Shown: positions 35,183-46,156 of the stretch, piece by piece
How the letters are laid out: the number at the start of each line of letters is the position of its first letter
How positions within the stretch are numbered: position 1 is the stretch's first letter
Origin: Przewalskia tangutica
Lineage: Eukaryota; Streptophyta; Magnoliopsida; Solanales; Solanaceae
Direction of reading: 5' to 3'
NCBI GenBank assembly: GCA_029844215.1
Contig: CM056724.1
Span: 7,682,307-7,746,306 of the forward strand
DNA: 64,000 nt
Made by a program: the position numbers and the translations under genes
Notes under the pieces: generated by a model
Databases searched by the model: none
The model's input: only the letters and a program-made list of their open reading frames with translations
What the model was told of the DNA's origin: nothing

Positions 35183-36084
35183 TAGCTATATTTCTGAGGC
35201 AATCCGTAGTGGAGGCTAGCATCTGAAATCTTGTATGACAAATTGTGCCTCCAAAATTTAAATGCAAGTTCTACAGAGCGGTGGTTAGACCAACTATTTT
35301 GTATAGAGTAGGGTGTTGACCAGTTAAGAACTCTCAAGTTCAAAAAATTAAAACTGCAAAAATGAGGATGTTGCGATGGGTGTGCTGACATACTAGGAGA
35401 GATATGATTAGAAATGAAAATATACGTGACAATGTAGGAGTGACTTCGGTGGATGATAAGATGCTGGAGACTGAGATGATTTAGTCATGTGCAGAGGAGA
35501 TGCACGGATGCCCTATTTCAGAGGTGTGAGAGGTTAGCTATGGATGATTTTAGGAGAGGGATTGGTATGCCAAAGAAGTATTGGGGAGAGGTGATTAGAA
35601 AGAAAATGACAAAGGTACAACTTACTAAGGACATGACCTTAGATAGAAGACCGGAGGTCACAAATTAGGGTAGTAGGTAGTCGTGTGTTGCACTACTTAG
35701 TAGGTCCATAGTAGTAGTCGTAGTATTACCTTATTGTCCTTCGAATTCTGTTACATTTTGTTATTTCTTATACTGCGATTAGTTCATTTGTAAATCGACT
35801 GTAGTTATTGTCTTTTCATAATTCCATATCACGCCTTTTACCTTATTTATCTGTAGTAGTTACTGCCTCTTTTTCATACTTGGTTTATCATGACTTTTTC
35901 GCTTTTGTTATTTTTATTTTAATATTATTTGGATTTATTTTCGTATCTAACCTTTTTTGTCAAGTTTTCTCTTGAGCCGATGGTCTTTCAGAAACAGTCA
36001 ATCTACATTCCAAGGTAAGGCATGCGTACACTCTACCCTCCTCAGACCTTAACATTGTGAAATTTCACTGGGTATGTTGTTGTA
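35183..36084 (+). mobile_element. 5'-truncated RTE LINE
   Basis: Carries the C-terminal part of an RTE reverse transcriptase, broken by stops. Recognisable strings are LRWFGHVQRRC, the RRDRIRNENIRDKVGV block and the tail near KYWGEVIRKKM. The 3' UTR and end TCACTGGGTATGTTGTTGTA follow. This end is shared with LINE pieces at 37154, 48414, 60843 and 61485. Confidence 0.82.
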
Positions 36085-36085
36085 T

Positions 36086-36340
36086 CACTATTAGAAAATA
36101 TCGATTTTTCCCTGAAAAATGTTCAGTGGTTATTTTCCACTAGATGTCGGTGAAAAAAAATCTAAATAGTAATATTTTCACACGCAAAAAATATGAAATT
36201 TCCTAGCGTTTCAATGAGAATTTGTTTTCCATCATGTGTTTTCTGAGTGATCTGATTCGGTGAAATGAAGTTGAAAAATCATATTTGTAGCACAAATTTT
36301 TCATAGAATATCAGTGGAAAAACCTCTGCTTTTAGTAGGG
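36086..36340. mobile_element. Small CACTA-like MITE
   Basis: Begins CACTATTAGAAAATATCG and ends CTGCTTTTAGTAGGG, a degenerate inverse. TAT flanks both sides (36083-36085, 36341-36343), fitting a 3-bp CACTA duplication. It directly abuts the LINE tail. Confidence 0.6.
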
Positions 36341-36343
36341 TAT

Positions 36344-37139
36344 AGTTTAATTTGCTCATGAAAAATTGTGTCAAAATATTATATGTTTGTGTGTTATATA
36401 TAACTATAACAACGATAAAATATCAAATTATATTTAAAAAATTAATAAACATTGAGCGAGTTAGGTTATAACTATTTATTAGTCTATTTTAGTTCAAATA
36501 ACTTTTAGTCCGGTTATTGATCCACAATTTATTAACTAAATTATTTTGACTCGCCCAAATCTATCTCTAACCCCATTTAACAATTGTAGGTATAAAATCT
36601 TGTTTAATGGCGTACGGCCGTACGCTAACTAATTATGTTAAAAGAAAGCTTCTTTCTGTATGCTCTCTCAAAGATTAGATTATACAAAGAAAAAAACTAT
36701 GGTCTTTTCTAAGTGACTTGGCAGTTTGCCGACTACAAAATTAATTTAATAGAGAAAATAGCTAGCAATCACTTGGAAATAGTATATTATTTTAGGTGGA
36801 GAGTTCATGTTTTAGTATAGTAAAAGAACTAAAGTCTAAAATAATTGGAAGGTCAATTCATTTACTCTAATAGAGATATTTATTTGAAAGTTAATACACT
36901 TATTAGTGAAATAAGGTAACTTCTTTACGTACTTTCTTTGCAATGTTCCGAAAAGTGCCTAAGTTGGAAACAACTAAGCACGACTCTCACTTTCAAGTTA
37001 AAAGATGTTGAACGACGCCGGCCATTGGACCATACTTAATTCTCCAACTTAATTCTGTCTACCAAACTTTCAAAATCTGTTTATTTTTAAAATATTTTTT
37101 TATCCGAAGTATTTTTGAAATAATATTTTTGGAGGAGTT
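36344..37139. other. Unassigned AT-rich spacer
   Basis: No conserved coding sequence or transposon end was recognised. Confidence 0.4.
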
Positions 37140-37153
37140 ATTGTTTGTGTTTA

Positions 37154-37294
37154 CCACAACAACAACAACATACCCAGTAAAATCTCACCACGTGGGGTCT
37201 GGAGAGGGTAGAGCGTAGACAGACCTAACATCTACCTTGGTAGGTAGAGCGACTGCTTCCGGGAGACCCTCGGCTCAAGACCTGCGTAATCACC
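37154..37294 (-). mobile_element. RTE LINE tail, 141 bp, severely 5'-truncated
   Basis: Flanked by a perfect 14-bp target duplication ATTGTTTGTGTTTA (37140-37153, 37295-37308). On the minus strand it contains CTTGAGCCGAGGGTCT and ends TGGGTATGTTGTTGTTG. Confidence 0.88.
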
Positions 37295-37308
37295 ATTGTT
37301 TGTGTTTA

Positions 37309-37586
37309 ATTGATCAATTTAAAAAATATGATTTTTCCAGTAATAGAGCAATGATTTCCGCTTGACCGAGATTTTAAAAATATTTCTGGAAAAAAAAGTT
37401 ACTACTAATTTTTTGCTTTAGAAAAATAACTTTGCTACTAATGGTGGAAAACACTTTTTTCTTCCCTAAAAATTTGATCAAACACCTCAACTTTTAAAAT
37501 AAAAACTTTTGACTTCTCAAAAACTTGGCCAAAGTTATTAATGGATGACTGTTTTGTGAAAGTATTAGATAATACTTGAATTATAT
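37309..37586. other. Unassigned spacer
   Basis: AT-rich, no feature recognised. A minus-strand frame of 66 codons overlaps it and has no known domain. Confidence 0.35.
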
Positions 37587-38153
37587 TGTTAGAGTTAGTT
37601 GAAAAGTCGTTAGAGTGAGTTAAGGTCATTAATGACAAAGAGGGGCAGAATAGTCTTTGTACATCATTTCTTGTATAATCTGTATATATCTACACATGAT
37701 AGATATTTTGTAATCACTAATTCATTTTCCTTCTATACACATTTTCTCCTTCTCTATAAACTCTCTTCACCTCTTCTCTTCTTCATTTGTTCGTCATATA
37801 CGAACATGTAAGGTTGATTCAACGTCAATATGTAATTTAACATGGTATCAAAGCGAGTTAATCGATTGGAAAAATTGTTCTTTGATAGAGATTTCTAAGA
37901 ATACATCAAGGAAGTCGTTCGTAGATCCGAAGTTTCGAGTTCGATATTTTTCTTTCTTTCTTTCTTTTCTTCTTTCTTTTAGTTCGATTTGAATTGAAGA
38001 GAAATTGCAATTGATTAAGATCTTGAGATCTAGACGTGTGCATAACACGATGCAATCGATTTCAAGCACAATCAGAGACATGCAATTGAAGATCTAAATA
38101 TCTACTGGTTGAATCGAACAGTTTCTGGATAAATGGGAGAAAGGTGATACTGC

Positions 38154-41100
38154 ATGCAATCAGAGATCGTTACTGATATGAATACTGGTGGAGAAGATGT
38201 GATGAGTGCAACAGCAGTGGTTAGCATCGATCACAAACACTCTCTCTATTTGTTTCCGTCGGATGCACCAGGATCACTTACTGTTGGTGTTGTGTTGAAT
38301 AATGAAGAATTACACGATGTGGAGCAGGGCAATGAAGTTAGCATTGCTTGGTAAGAACAAGATCAGATTCATTGATGGAACCGTTAGGGAGATTCTTTCA
38401 ATGAAAATCTTGTGAATCTATGGGATAGATGTAATGCAATTGTAGTTTCGTGGTTGATGGGAAATGTCAGCAAAAGCTTGCTTCCTGGTATGCTGTTTGT
38501 TGACAGTCAATTTTGACCCGTTTTTTGTATATTTCGTGCAATTTTAAGTATTTTAGCACACCACATTTTAATCGTTATTTTGCATATTTTTACATAATAT
38601 TCTATGTTTATTTCTTCACAAAAATGGCATTGCATCTTTTATTTTTAAATTAAGCATTATGTCGTTGTTAATATTATGTTTTTATTATTGTTACACCGTC
38701 GTTTTATTTTAATAATATTTGCATCTCTTCAAATAATTAATTAGCATCCCGTTTTACTTTTAATTAGGCATTAAACATTTCTTAAATATCGTTTTATTAT
38801 TATTATTATCGCATCGGCATTTGCATTTTTTATAATTTTGCATCTTTTTAAATAAATAATTAACCAGTCTTGCATTTTTGTCAAACCAGTCCAGTTCAAG
38901 ACCGAATCTGAATCATTCCAATCCAACACCACTTTAATTTCATCCAAACACTCTTTCATTTTCCCCCCTAAAATCAAAACCCACTTTTAATTCCCCCCCC
39001 CCCCCCCCCCAAAACAATACTCCACTTTTCATATTTCCCCCCCAAATACCAAACCCTAACACCCCCTATAAAACAAAACTCCCCCCCCCCCCCTTTTTCA
39101 TTTTTACCCTAGCCGTCCCTCACCCTCCTTAACTCACTTTCCTCTCCACTCATCTCCTCACCCCATCGCCTGCCGCCGCGGCGAACTACCCTAGCCGACA
39201 GCAGCCCTCAACCCCACCTTTTCCCCACTCCCGTCGAACACCCCCTCTCACCTCACCCCCTCTCCCTCAGCCCCTCGCCCACCGCCGGCGAACCCCATCC
39301 GTCAACCCTAACCCACAAAACACCCGACACACCATCGTCATCGACACCGACGAACCACACCGCCGAACTAGCCTCTCAACCTCGTCGGCCCACTAACACC
39401 CTCGTCGACATCAACACGTAACTACCACCATGATACCAGTGTTTGTTTTTCATCTTTATTGGGATATTTTGTGTTTGGACTGATTTGGTATTTGTGGGTG
39501 GATTTTTGATATTTCGATCTAGCCGGAGTTTAAGAACTCCGGCGACCTTGTTGGTTTATTTTGGGATTATTTTGGGATATTTTTGTCGCTTTTGTTTGTG
39601 GGATGATTTGGCGTGTCTGCCGAGTTTTAAGACTCTACGACATCTTGAAATTTCCGACGATTATCGCCTCCTATGGTTTCGGTTGTTTTTCTGATGATTT
39701 TGGACCATTTTTCATTGTTATGTTGTTTCCTGTTTCACGTGTCATTTGGTTTGTCAGATTGTTGTTGCACTACCACGGTTCCTACGGATTTTGGACGATT
39801 TTACCCTTTTCGCCATATTGCCGACTGCTTTTAGGCTATTTTGGACATTTTCCGGTTTATCGATTTAGAACAAATACTACACTGTTGGTATTTTACTGAT
39901 TTGAACAAGATGCTACACTTGTTTGGCCGATGAAAAAGTTATCCGTCGATTTTTGAGGCCTCCACAATTGCAAAGACGAAAAATAAAATAAATGAAGCTT
40001 TCTGGGCAAGGATGATTTCTTCCACTTACACCGGATAACCAACATGCGCTGGCAGGGCGAATTCTCGCAGCCGCACTTGTTTAGGCTGTCCCACTTTATA
40101 TATTTTTCATATCTGAGCCCTCCGTGTTTAAAACTATTATTGTTTTGGCGCGGATATGAATGTTTTATTTATTTTATTGCTTTTAATAATATTGGCCGAT
40201 GAAGGAATCTCCGTCTGATTTCCAAGGCTTCCTCTGTGCAAAAGACGGATTTATTTATTTTTTGCTTTACTTATTAAATTCCTGTCATTGCTTTAAAATT
40301 ATTATTCTAGTACTAACACTTTTACTAAGTGTTTATGCAGGTACCCGGAGATCATCTTGCGCAGAATGCCTAAAAAAGGCTAAAAGATGTCCCGGAGTTT
40401 TATTTTATATCGCATTTAAGTTTTAGTTTTATTATTTTTGTATTGCATTTTATTTTAATTATAAATTATGAAAATGCTTAGAATACGTAGAATAAAAAGG
40501 GCAATAAATAATTAACCTAGGTTTGAACGAATAACCGCAAGTTAGCGGATCTTAAAGGGTTTCTAACCCCTTCCCTTTAGGATAATAAAGAACTCTGATC
40601 CAGAATCTCACATAGCTTTCGCAGACCATTAAATGGAGATTAATTGCAGTGTTTTACTGCAATAAATCAAATGTCCTAATTCACTTAAATAATTAGGTGG
40701 CGACTCCTCAAAAAACAAGCATTATTGCTCCATCCAGGGAACCGCGCCAAAGAGCAACGTTGCGGATACCGTTCAGACCCCCGAGGTCGAAAACGGGCGT
40801 GACACTGTTCAATTCTGATTCTCACACAATATGGGAAGATTTGAGGGATAGATTCGATAAAGTGAATAGCTCAAGGACTTTTCAATTGCACAAAGAATTT
40901 TTTTCAATGAGACAGGGAACGACGCCAGTCTCTATGTACTATTCCAAACTCAAGAATCTATGGGATGGGTATGATTCAATCATACCATTGCCAAACTGCT
41001 GTCCAAAATTGAAGGAGTTCGTAGATCACACACAGTACTAGAGGATGCTGCAATTTTTAATGGGGCTAAATGATGACTATGGTCAGGTGAGAAGTCAGGT

Positions 41101-41374
41101 GCTTATGATGCAGAAAATGTCTAACTTGAATCAAGTATATGCCATGATCAATCAGGAGGAAAGCCAAAAAATAGTTGAGAGTTCGACTAGGGCAATACAG
41201 GAGACGATGAAATCTATGGCTATGTTTACAACTAGGAGTGGAAATGTAAAGAAAAGAAAGCCATATAATCTGAATGTGATATGTGATTATTGTCGTATAA
41301 AGAGACATTTCAAGGTGGATTGTGCCAAGCTAATGAAGGGTGACCATTGTCACAAGACTGGACACAATACATGA
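38154..41374 (+). pseudogene. gag: copia gag, interrupted and frameshifted
   Basis: N-terminal part 38154-38497: the gag N-terminal block, then a frame change before LALLGKNKIRFIDGT. After the solo LTR, the UBN2 region (SRTFQLHKEFFSMRQG, YYSKLKNLWDGYDSI) continues to a stop at 41039-41041. A further frame follows, 41045-41374 (LMGLNDDYGQVRSQVL), with a Cys/His cluster CDYCRIKRHFKVDC. It is non-functional. Confidence 0.85.
38498..40804 (+). mobile_element. Solo LTR, 2.3 kb, probably Ty3/gypsy
   Basis: Starts TGTTGACAGTCAATTTTGAC and ends AAAACGGGCGTGACA. The 5-bp duplication CTGTT is on both sides (38493-38497, 40805-40809). A TATAAAA occurs at 39067-39073. Two long C runs lie at about 38993-39010 and 39081-39092. 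There is no internal region, so this is the recombination product of a full element. Its length and TG...CA ends favour a gypsy LTR. Confidence 0.9.
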
Positions 41375-42083
41375 TGATTGCTATATACTATATGGCATAG
41401 CCTGATAGATAGATCCGTATAGGCCTAGACACATAGCGAATAATACATCTCATCGACTTGGATTGTCACACTCTCATGGTCTCTCGAGTTGCGCATCCTC
41501 TTCTAACGCCGTCTGCCACTTTTTGAAGATTGAGTATATCTTTCATGTTTGTTGCTTGAAACAAATTCCTAATTAAATTAGTACTTTATTTCAACAAAAG
41601 TTGTATATTATCATATACATAAATCCAGGCTACAGCAATTCGGTGCAACAGATAGTGGAACAATTAAATTATCCATAAAGCCTACGGAGAGTATTCTTAC
41701 AAAGTTCGGCAATGAAAAATAATACAGTAATTTTGACTTGGAGAAAGGAAATATTTTGAACTTAGACCAACCACTTATAGTACTTCCAGTCCTAATGAAG
41801 AAGACAAAAATTAACCTAAAAAGTCTTAATAGTACAATCATTATTCTGAAGGAATTACACAAACTAAATAAGCAGAGAACACTCCAAAACCATGGACATT
41901 CTTTTTTACAATATCGTGTCCTATACACACAATAATGCCACATGTGATCAAGCCAACATACCTATCTTCATTTGTTTTATATGTATATAACCAAGAATGC
42001 CACATGTGATGTGACCAACAGACCAAGCCAAAACCTTGAACGGATCCATTTAATTTCTTCACTAAAAGCTGCATAGTAACCAT
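41375..42083. other. Unassigned, possibly further degraded copia sequence
   Basis: The first ~50 bp may continue the gag zinc-knuckle region out of frame (CYILYGIA). The rest has overlapping short frames on both strands with no recognised domain. A short phrase, CCACATGTGAT, is duplicated at about 41938 and 41999. Confidence 0.35.
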
Positions 42084-42217
42084 CAAAAAGTAGAGGCAAA
42101 ATTCCAACATTTCCCAAGGTTTTGAAGAAATAAAAGACATAGTAGAGCTTTAATTTTGCCCCTTCTTGGTGGAAGCATAGCCCTCTTTTTCTTTTGGTTC
42201 TTTGGAGAAGCAATAGC
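42083..42217 (-). CDS. Small PPRRGKIK-motif frame (about 45 aa), possibly broken
   Basis: From an ATG at 42217 (minus) the frame reads a Lys-rich N-terminus, then MLPPRRGKIKALLCLL, and stops after about 45 codons. The motif, its distance from the start and the basic leader match the small proteins at 32.4 and 54.0 kb. Beyond the motif the similarity fades and a different frame stays open. It is either a frameshifted paralogue or the first exon of a spliced gene. Function unknown. Confidence 0.45.
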   Translation of the reverse strand, partial: AIASPKNQKKKRAMLPPRRGKIKALLCLLFLQNLGKCWNFASTF

Positions 42218-42770
42218 CATTAAATGATTATGTACGTGATCGTCGATAATGTATAGAATTAGAAAAAAACTTATATAAACTTATAGTATAAAAATAATTC
42301 ACACTATATGTATAATTATATAGACAATGAATTTAGAGGGGGGGAAGGTAGAGTGAGTGGAGGAGTGGGGGATTAAAAAGTTGGCGTTCTTCAAGGAAGA
42401 GAAGATAATGGAGATTATATAGAGTCATAATAGGGAGGAATTGAATATATATAAACTAAAAACTTGGAGTCCTTCAAAGCAAAATTATATAATACATTGA
42501 AATTTCTACAAATCACTAACTAAGCTTAAAGGAGAGGCATTGGCCAATTACATCACGACAAGGAGCCATAAGTAAGAGATTTGAAGCAACTTCTTGGCAA
42601 ATGAATAAACAATTCATGCCCATTGACTTTGGTTCAATTGATTGTCGGTTAATCTAATGAAGTCCTCCTTACCTTTTCAAAATTAAATGCAGGATATGAA
42701 GGTGGATGTTTATAACTTTATATATAATTCTAATATATCTTCATTAAATTTTTATATACACATATATATT

Positions 42771-42926
42771 GTCATGGGACCAGGAGGTCTTGGGTTCAAA
42801 GTTCAAACCGTGAAAACAACATCTTGCAGAAATACAAGGTAAGACGTCATATAATAGATTATTGTGGTCCGACTCTTTCCCGAATACCGCGCATAGCGGG
42901 AGCTTAGTGCATCGGGCTGCCTTTTT
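42771..42926 (+). mobile_element. Au-like SINE, 5'-truncated
   Basis: Contains GACCAGGAGGTC, the Au B-box region, CTTGCAGAAATAC and CGCGCATAGCGGGAGCTTAG, then CGGGCTGCCTTTTT. All are hallmarks of the tRNA-derived Au family. It lacks the A-box part. Flanks ACACATATATATT and ACACATATGTATATT may be a decayed target duplication. Confidence 0.85.
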
Positions 42927-42958
42927 ACACACACATATGTATATTGATTAGTAACCAG

Positions 42959-43256
42959 CAGGGCCGTCTTTGGGCCCTTGCGAGCCGTGCTATCACACAG
43001 GGGGCCTCGAAAAACGAAAAATTTAGAGGCCCTTTTTCATTTTTTATTAAGTAGTATTAGACATAATTTACTGTAAAGGTCCATAATTCGCAGGTCTTAG
43101 GCCAATCAAAGTAGGGGCTGATTAAGTTGAAGTTGTATTGAGTTGTTATTTATAATTTAAAATAATTTCTAATTATTGAAATCGTATATTTATTTATATT
43201 GAAGGCCTACTTTTATGAATTAGAACAGGGCTCGCAAAATATTTGAGACGGTCCTG
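42959..43256 (+). mobile_element. hAT-like MITE, family A, copy 3
   Basis: Ends CAGGGCCGTCTTTGGGCCC and ...ATTTGAGACGGTCCTG. The 8-bp flanks GTAACCAG/ATAACCAA match at 6 of 8. Interior similarity to copies 1 and 2 is clear. Confidence 0.88.
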
Positions 43257-43674
43257 ATAACCAATTGTCTAATTTTGCTTAGTTAACCAAGTGATAGTTA
43301 AGCAAAACTAACCATGCTCGATTATCATATTTGGTTATTTACTAAAATTTTCTTTTAGGGAGGGAATGGTGGATTATTAAACTGAACGGTTAAGAAGATA
43401 TAATAAGAGCACATACATGATTATGTTTCATTTGTATACTTGGTAGAATCTAACCTATCTTAATTAAAATTTTAACATGAATTCGACCCGCACTTGTATA
43501 TGGTATGGAGAGACTTACTTTATCTTATAGTTTATATGTGTACTTGTGGACTCAATAACAAAGATATATGTCTAGCTCTTCCTTTGTTTAAATATAATTG
43601 GAATCAATATCCTAAGCTTAGTGATAGTAGATAAAACATCGGTCTACTTAGTCATCCTTAAGAGCACTACTACA
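43257..43674. other. Unassigned spacer with a short hairpin
   Basis: TTTTGCTTAGTTAAC and GTTAAGCAAAACTAAC at 43271-43310 form a small inverted repeat. Nothing else was recognised. Confidence 0.35.
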
Positions 43675-44255
43675 GGAAAAGGAGCTGAAAGTAACTCGAA
43701 CGAATGTGATAGACGCGGAGAGTCGTGGAAACACTTCTTTCTTCCATATTTTGGACCGGAACAATATTTTAGCAATAAAATATGGAAGAATCTTTGAATA
43801 GACAGAGAGAGATGCTCTTACTGCGGCCCAAGAGCGTATTCGTTCAAAGAGCTGGCCATCCAGTAAGGGAATGTTGTCCGCCTAAAAGATCTGGCATCTC
43901 CAACTATTCTTTTGATAGAGCAAATCCAGGCTGAATGACTTACTCAAAACCATATTCACAAAACCCTCAAAGAGTACCTCCTCCGATCCGGAGTGGATTC
44001 TAGGGGAAGGGCAGAGCCTCACCTTGCAGTAGGAGGTAGCACTAGTCAAAGAGGGAGACTCTGTTCAAATCGGTATGGTTCTAGTTTTTTGAAAAATGGA
44101 TAACTAAGCTGACACGCCAGAGTTGGCTACTGGCACCGATAGGGAGGCAACTTCCTTACCGTTTTCGTAGCACAAAGAAATGGTGTAAGCAGAAGGGAAG
44201 GCGCAACGGTTAGCGACTGCCCGAGGAGTGATCCCTCTCTTATTTTCCCTTTTTT
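43675..44255. other. Possible organelle (mitochondrial) DNA insert
   Basis: Composition changes sharply from about 43675 to 44255: fewer A/T runs and many strings such as GATAGACGCGGAGAGTCG, GCGCAACGGTTAGCGACTG and CGAGGAGTGATCCCTCTC. These read like plant mitochondrial intergenic DNA. No mitochondrial gene was recognised, so the origin is inferred from style only. Confidence 0.4.
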
Positions 44256-45134
44256 GTTATTGGATTTAGTTTGCTACATTTTTTTATATTTTGAAAAAAA
44301 AAAGTTTAATTATTACATTTGTCTAGTCAAATTTGGTTAAAGGAAGTACTAATATGTGAGATTTTAATTTATTTGAAAGTTTGTTTTTTCATAGGTATTG
44401 AAAATAATTATTTCCCACGAAGAATCTCAATGAAAAGTACTTAAAATTAAATAGAAACAAAAGCTAAGAAGTAAGAACCATAATTAATCGGAAGAAGTGA
44501 AAAGGAAAAAAAAAAAGAAAAAAGAAAGGCAAGAGTAGAAGACAAATTGAAGAAAAGGTCACATTTTATTTTATTCATATTTAAAGAGCTTTGAAAGAAT
44601 CGATAAAGTTATCACAAATGTCAAACAAGAAAATAGTCTTTTACAGAAATGTGAGATAAGATCACGTCTGATAGACCTTACATCCGACTCTTCCCGAACT
44701 ACGCATGCAGAAAGCAGTGCACTGCATCACCTTTATATATATATTCCATCAGCTAATCCATATTTTATCTGGATGACTGCCATCAAAAGATCATAAGAGT
44801 TTATGATACGAAACAAATCAAAGCAAAATGTTTACCCATTGGGAGATTGAGTTGGGTAATTATAATCACAAATTTAAAGTATTTAGGCAAGATAAGTATA
44901 TTCATGAACTATTTATGTTGTATTGAGCCTTGAGGTTACTGCCCTGGTCCTTCTCATTATCAATATAAACTTATTTTTCTTTCATTCTAAGTGTTTGTTA
45001 AAAGTCCTAGCCTAGTAATAATAGTTAACTTTTAGTAGTAATTGTATTTAGCAATTGCTTGTTTATTTACCTTTGGAATTCTTAAATTCACATACTCTTG
45101 TCTTGTATACTTTGAAACACAGGCACTCCATGTG
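44256..45134. other. AT-rich spacer with a degenerate Au-like SINE tail
   Basis: At 44641-44745 TACAGAAATGTGAGATAAGA, CTCTTCCCGAACTACGCATG and AGTGCACTGCATCACCTTT follow the order of the Au SINE 3' half. No gene was recognised elsewhere. Confidence 0.45.
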
Positions 45135-45150
45135 GAATCAATCATAACTT

Positions 45151-45372
45151 CTTCTTTTTTTTTTTTTACTTAACCCGCTCAGTTCTTTTTATAAATACGC
45201 GTTGGGTAAATCCTGATCGACGCATAAAGACGCAAACCACGCCAGCCAGGTAAACCACACTTGGCAAGTCATGTGTGACAGGCTAAACCAAGAAGGTGTT
45301 GTCAGAGGATCGAACTCGTAACCTTTCAGTCTCGCGTTCTCCTACTCCATCAACTTGACTACCCTCGTCGAT
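45151..45372 (-). mobile_element. tRNA-derived SINE, family B, copy 2
   Basis: Perfect 16-bp target duplication GAATCAATCATAACTT (45135-45150, 45373-45388). The T run at its plus-strand left end is the poly(A) tail of the minus-strand SINE. Complement of a B box: GGATCGAACTCGTAACC. The body shares ACTTGGCAAG with the other family B copies. Confidence 0.92.
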
Positions 45373-45637
45373 GAATCAATCATAACTTTTATTAGATTTA
45401 TTACTGCTATGACTGTGCTACACTTCATTTTGCTTATCTTTCCTATTCCAAACTTTGTACGATAAATTTGTACTAGCAGCAACCTTGGCAATTACTTAAG
45501 TTAGATAAATATATTTAACCTAGTTTATTGAAATAGATTTTGTCTTTTTATAGGCTCTAGATCTTAGACAGCTGGAGCATGCTGGAAAAAGAGTAGCCCA
45601 AGAAGCTTCTTGTTTTTTATCGCGACCACACCAAAGA

Positions 45638-45887
45638 CACTACAATAAGAAATATATTTATCACCCGCAATGATAGTTAAGTTGGTGTAGCAGTAGACCG
45701 CGGGATCGCAAGGTCACGAGTTCGATCCCCTGCATAAATCTTCTTGGTTGAGTCTGTCAACATGGCTTGACAAGTGTGGTTAATCGGTTGATGTGGTTTG
45801 CAGACTATTGCATCAGCCCGAGATTTAACATGCTTGCTCGAAGAGTAATGCAATGCGGTTCCTTCGTCAAAAAAAAAATAAAATAAA

Positions 45888-45918
<31 letters not shown>

Positions 45919-46156
45919 TATTTATCAACAACATTTTTTGTTTATATATATTTAATGTTGTTGGTAAAAATATTTTTCGCAACAATAAAAGTTGTTGTAT
46001 TGCAATAATTTCTTATGCGAAAAGTTTCGCAACAACAAATTATTTTTTTGTTGTCATTTACGTTTTTTAGCAATAATATATTAAATTTTTGTTGTCATTT
46101 ATATTTTTATATTGTTGCTAAAATTTTGTTGTTAATTCTATACTTTTCTTGTAGTG
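45638..46156. mobile_element. Small CACTA-like element hosting a SINE
   Basis: Ends CACTACAATAAGAAA and, from the right, CACTACAAGAAAAGTATAG. AGA duplication on both sides (45635-45637, 46157-46159). The interior, apart from the SINE, consists of repeated TTGTTG/CAACAAC strings with inverted halves. No transposase. Confidence 0.85.
45664..45915 (+). mobile_element. tRNA-derived SINE, family B, copy 3, nested in CACTA
   Basis: A box TTAAGTTGGTGTAGC, B box CACGAGTTCGATCCCC, body GGCTTGACAAGTGTGGTTAA, then an A-rich tail and (TA)n. The flanks ATATATTTATCA repeat on both sides (about 45652-45663 and 45916-45927). It is the best-preserved SINE of this family here. Confidence 0.88.

Larger units (their letters stand above)
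37587..41374 (+). mobile_element. Third copia element (5' part), split by a solo LTR
   Basis: The 5' LTR is 37587-37842 (TGTTAGAGTTAG...TTTAACA). The primer site TGGTATCAAAGC begins at 37843. A (TTTC)n tract lies in the leader near 37945. The gag N-terminus starts at about 38154 (DHKHSLYLFPSDAPGSL). Gag is interrupted at 38498-40804 and resumes at 40810 (HTIWEDLRDRFDKVN), ending with the zinc knuckle region near 41280-41360. No pol or 3' LTR was recognised, so the element is truncated. Confidence 0.85.

Noticed and set aside
39443..39899. Frames of 83 and 112 codons rich in Phe/Leu
   Set aside because: They fall inside the 2.3-kb solo LTR and have no homology I recognise.
42744..42932. Minus-strand 62-codon frame KKAARCTKLPLC...
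   Set aside because: It is the antisense translation of an Au-like SINE; useful only as proof that the C-terminus at 54.3 kb is SINE-derived.
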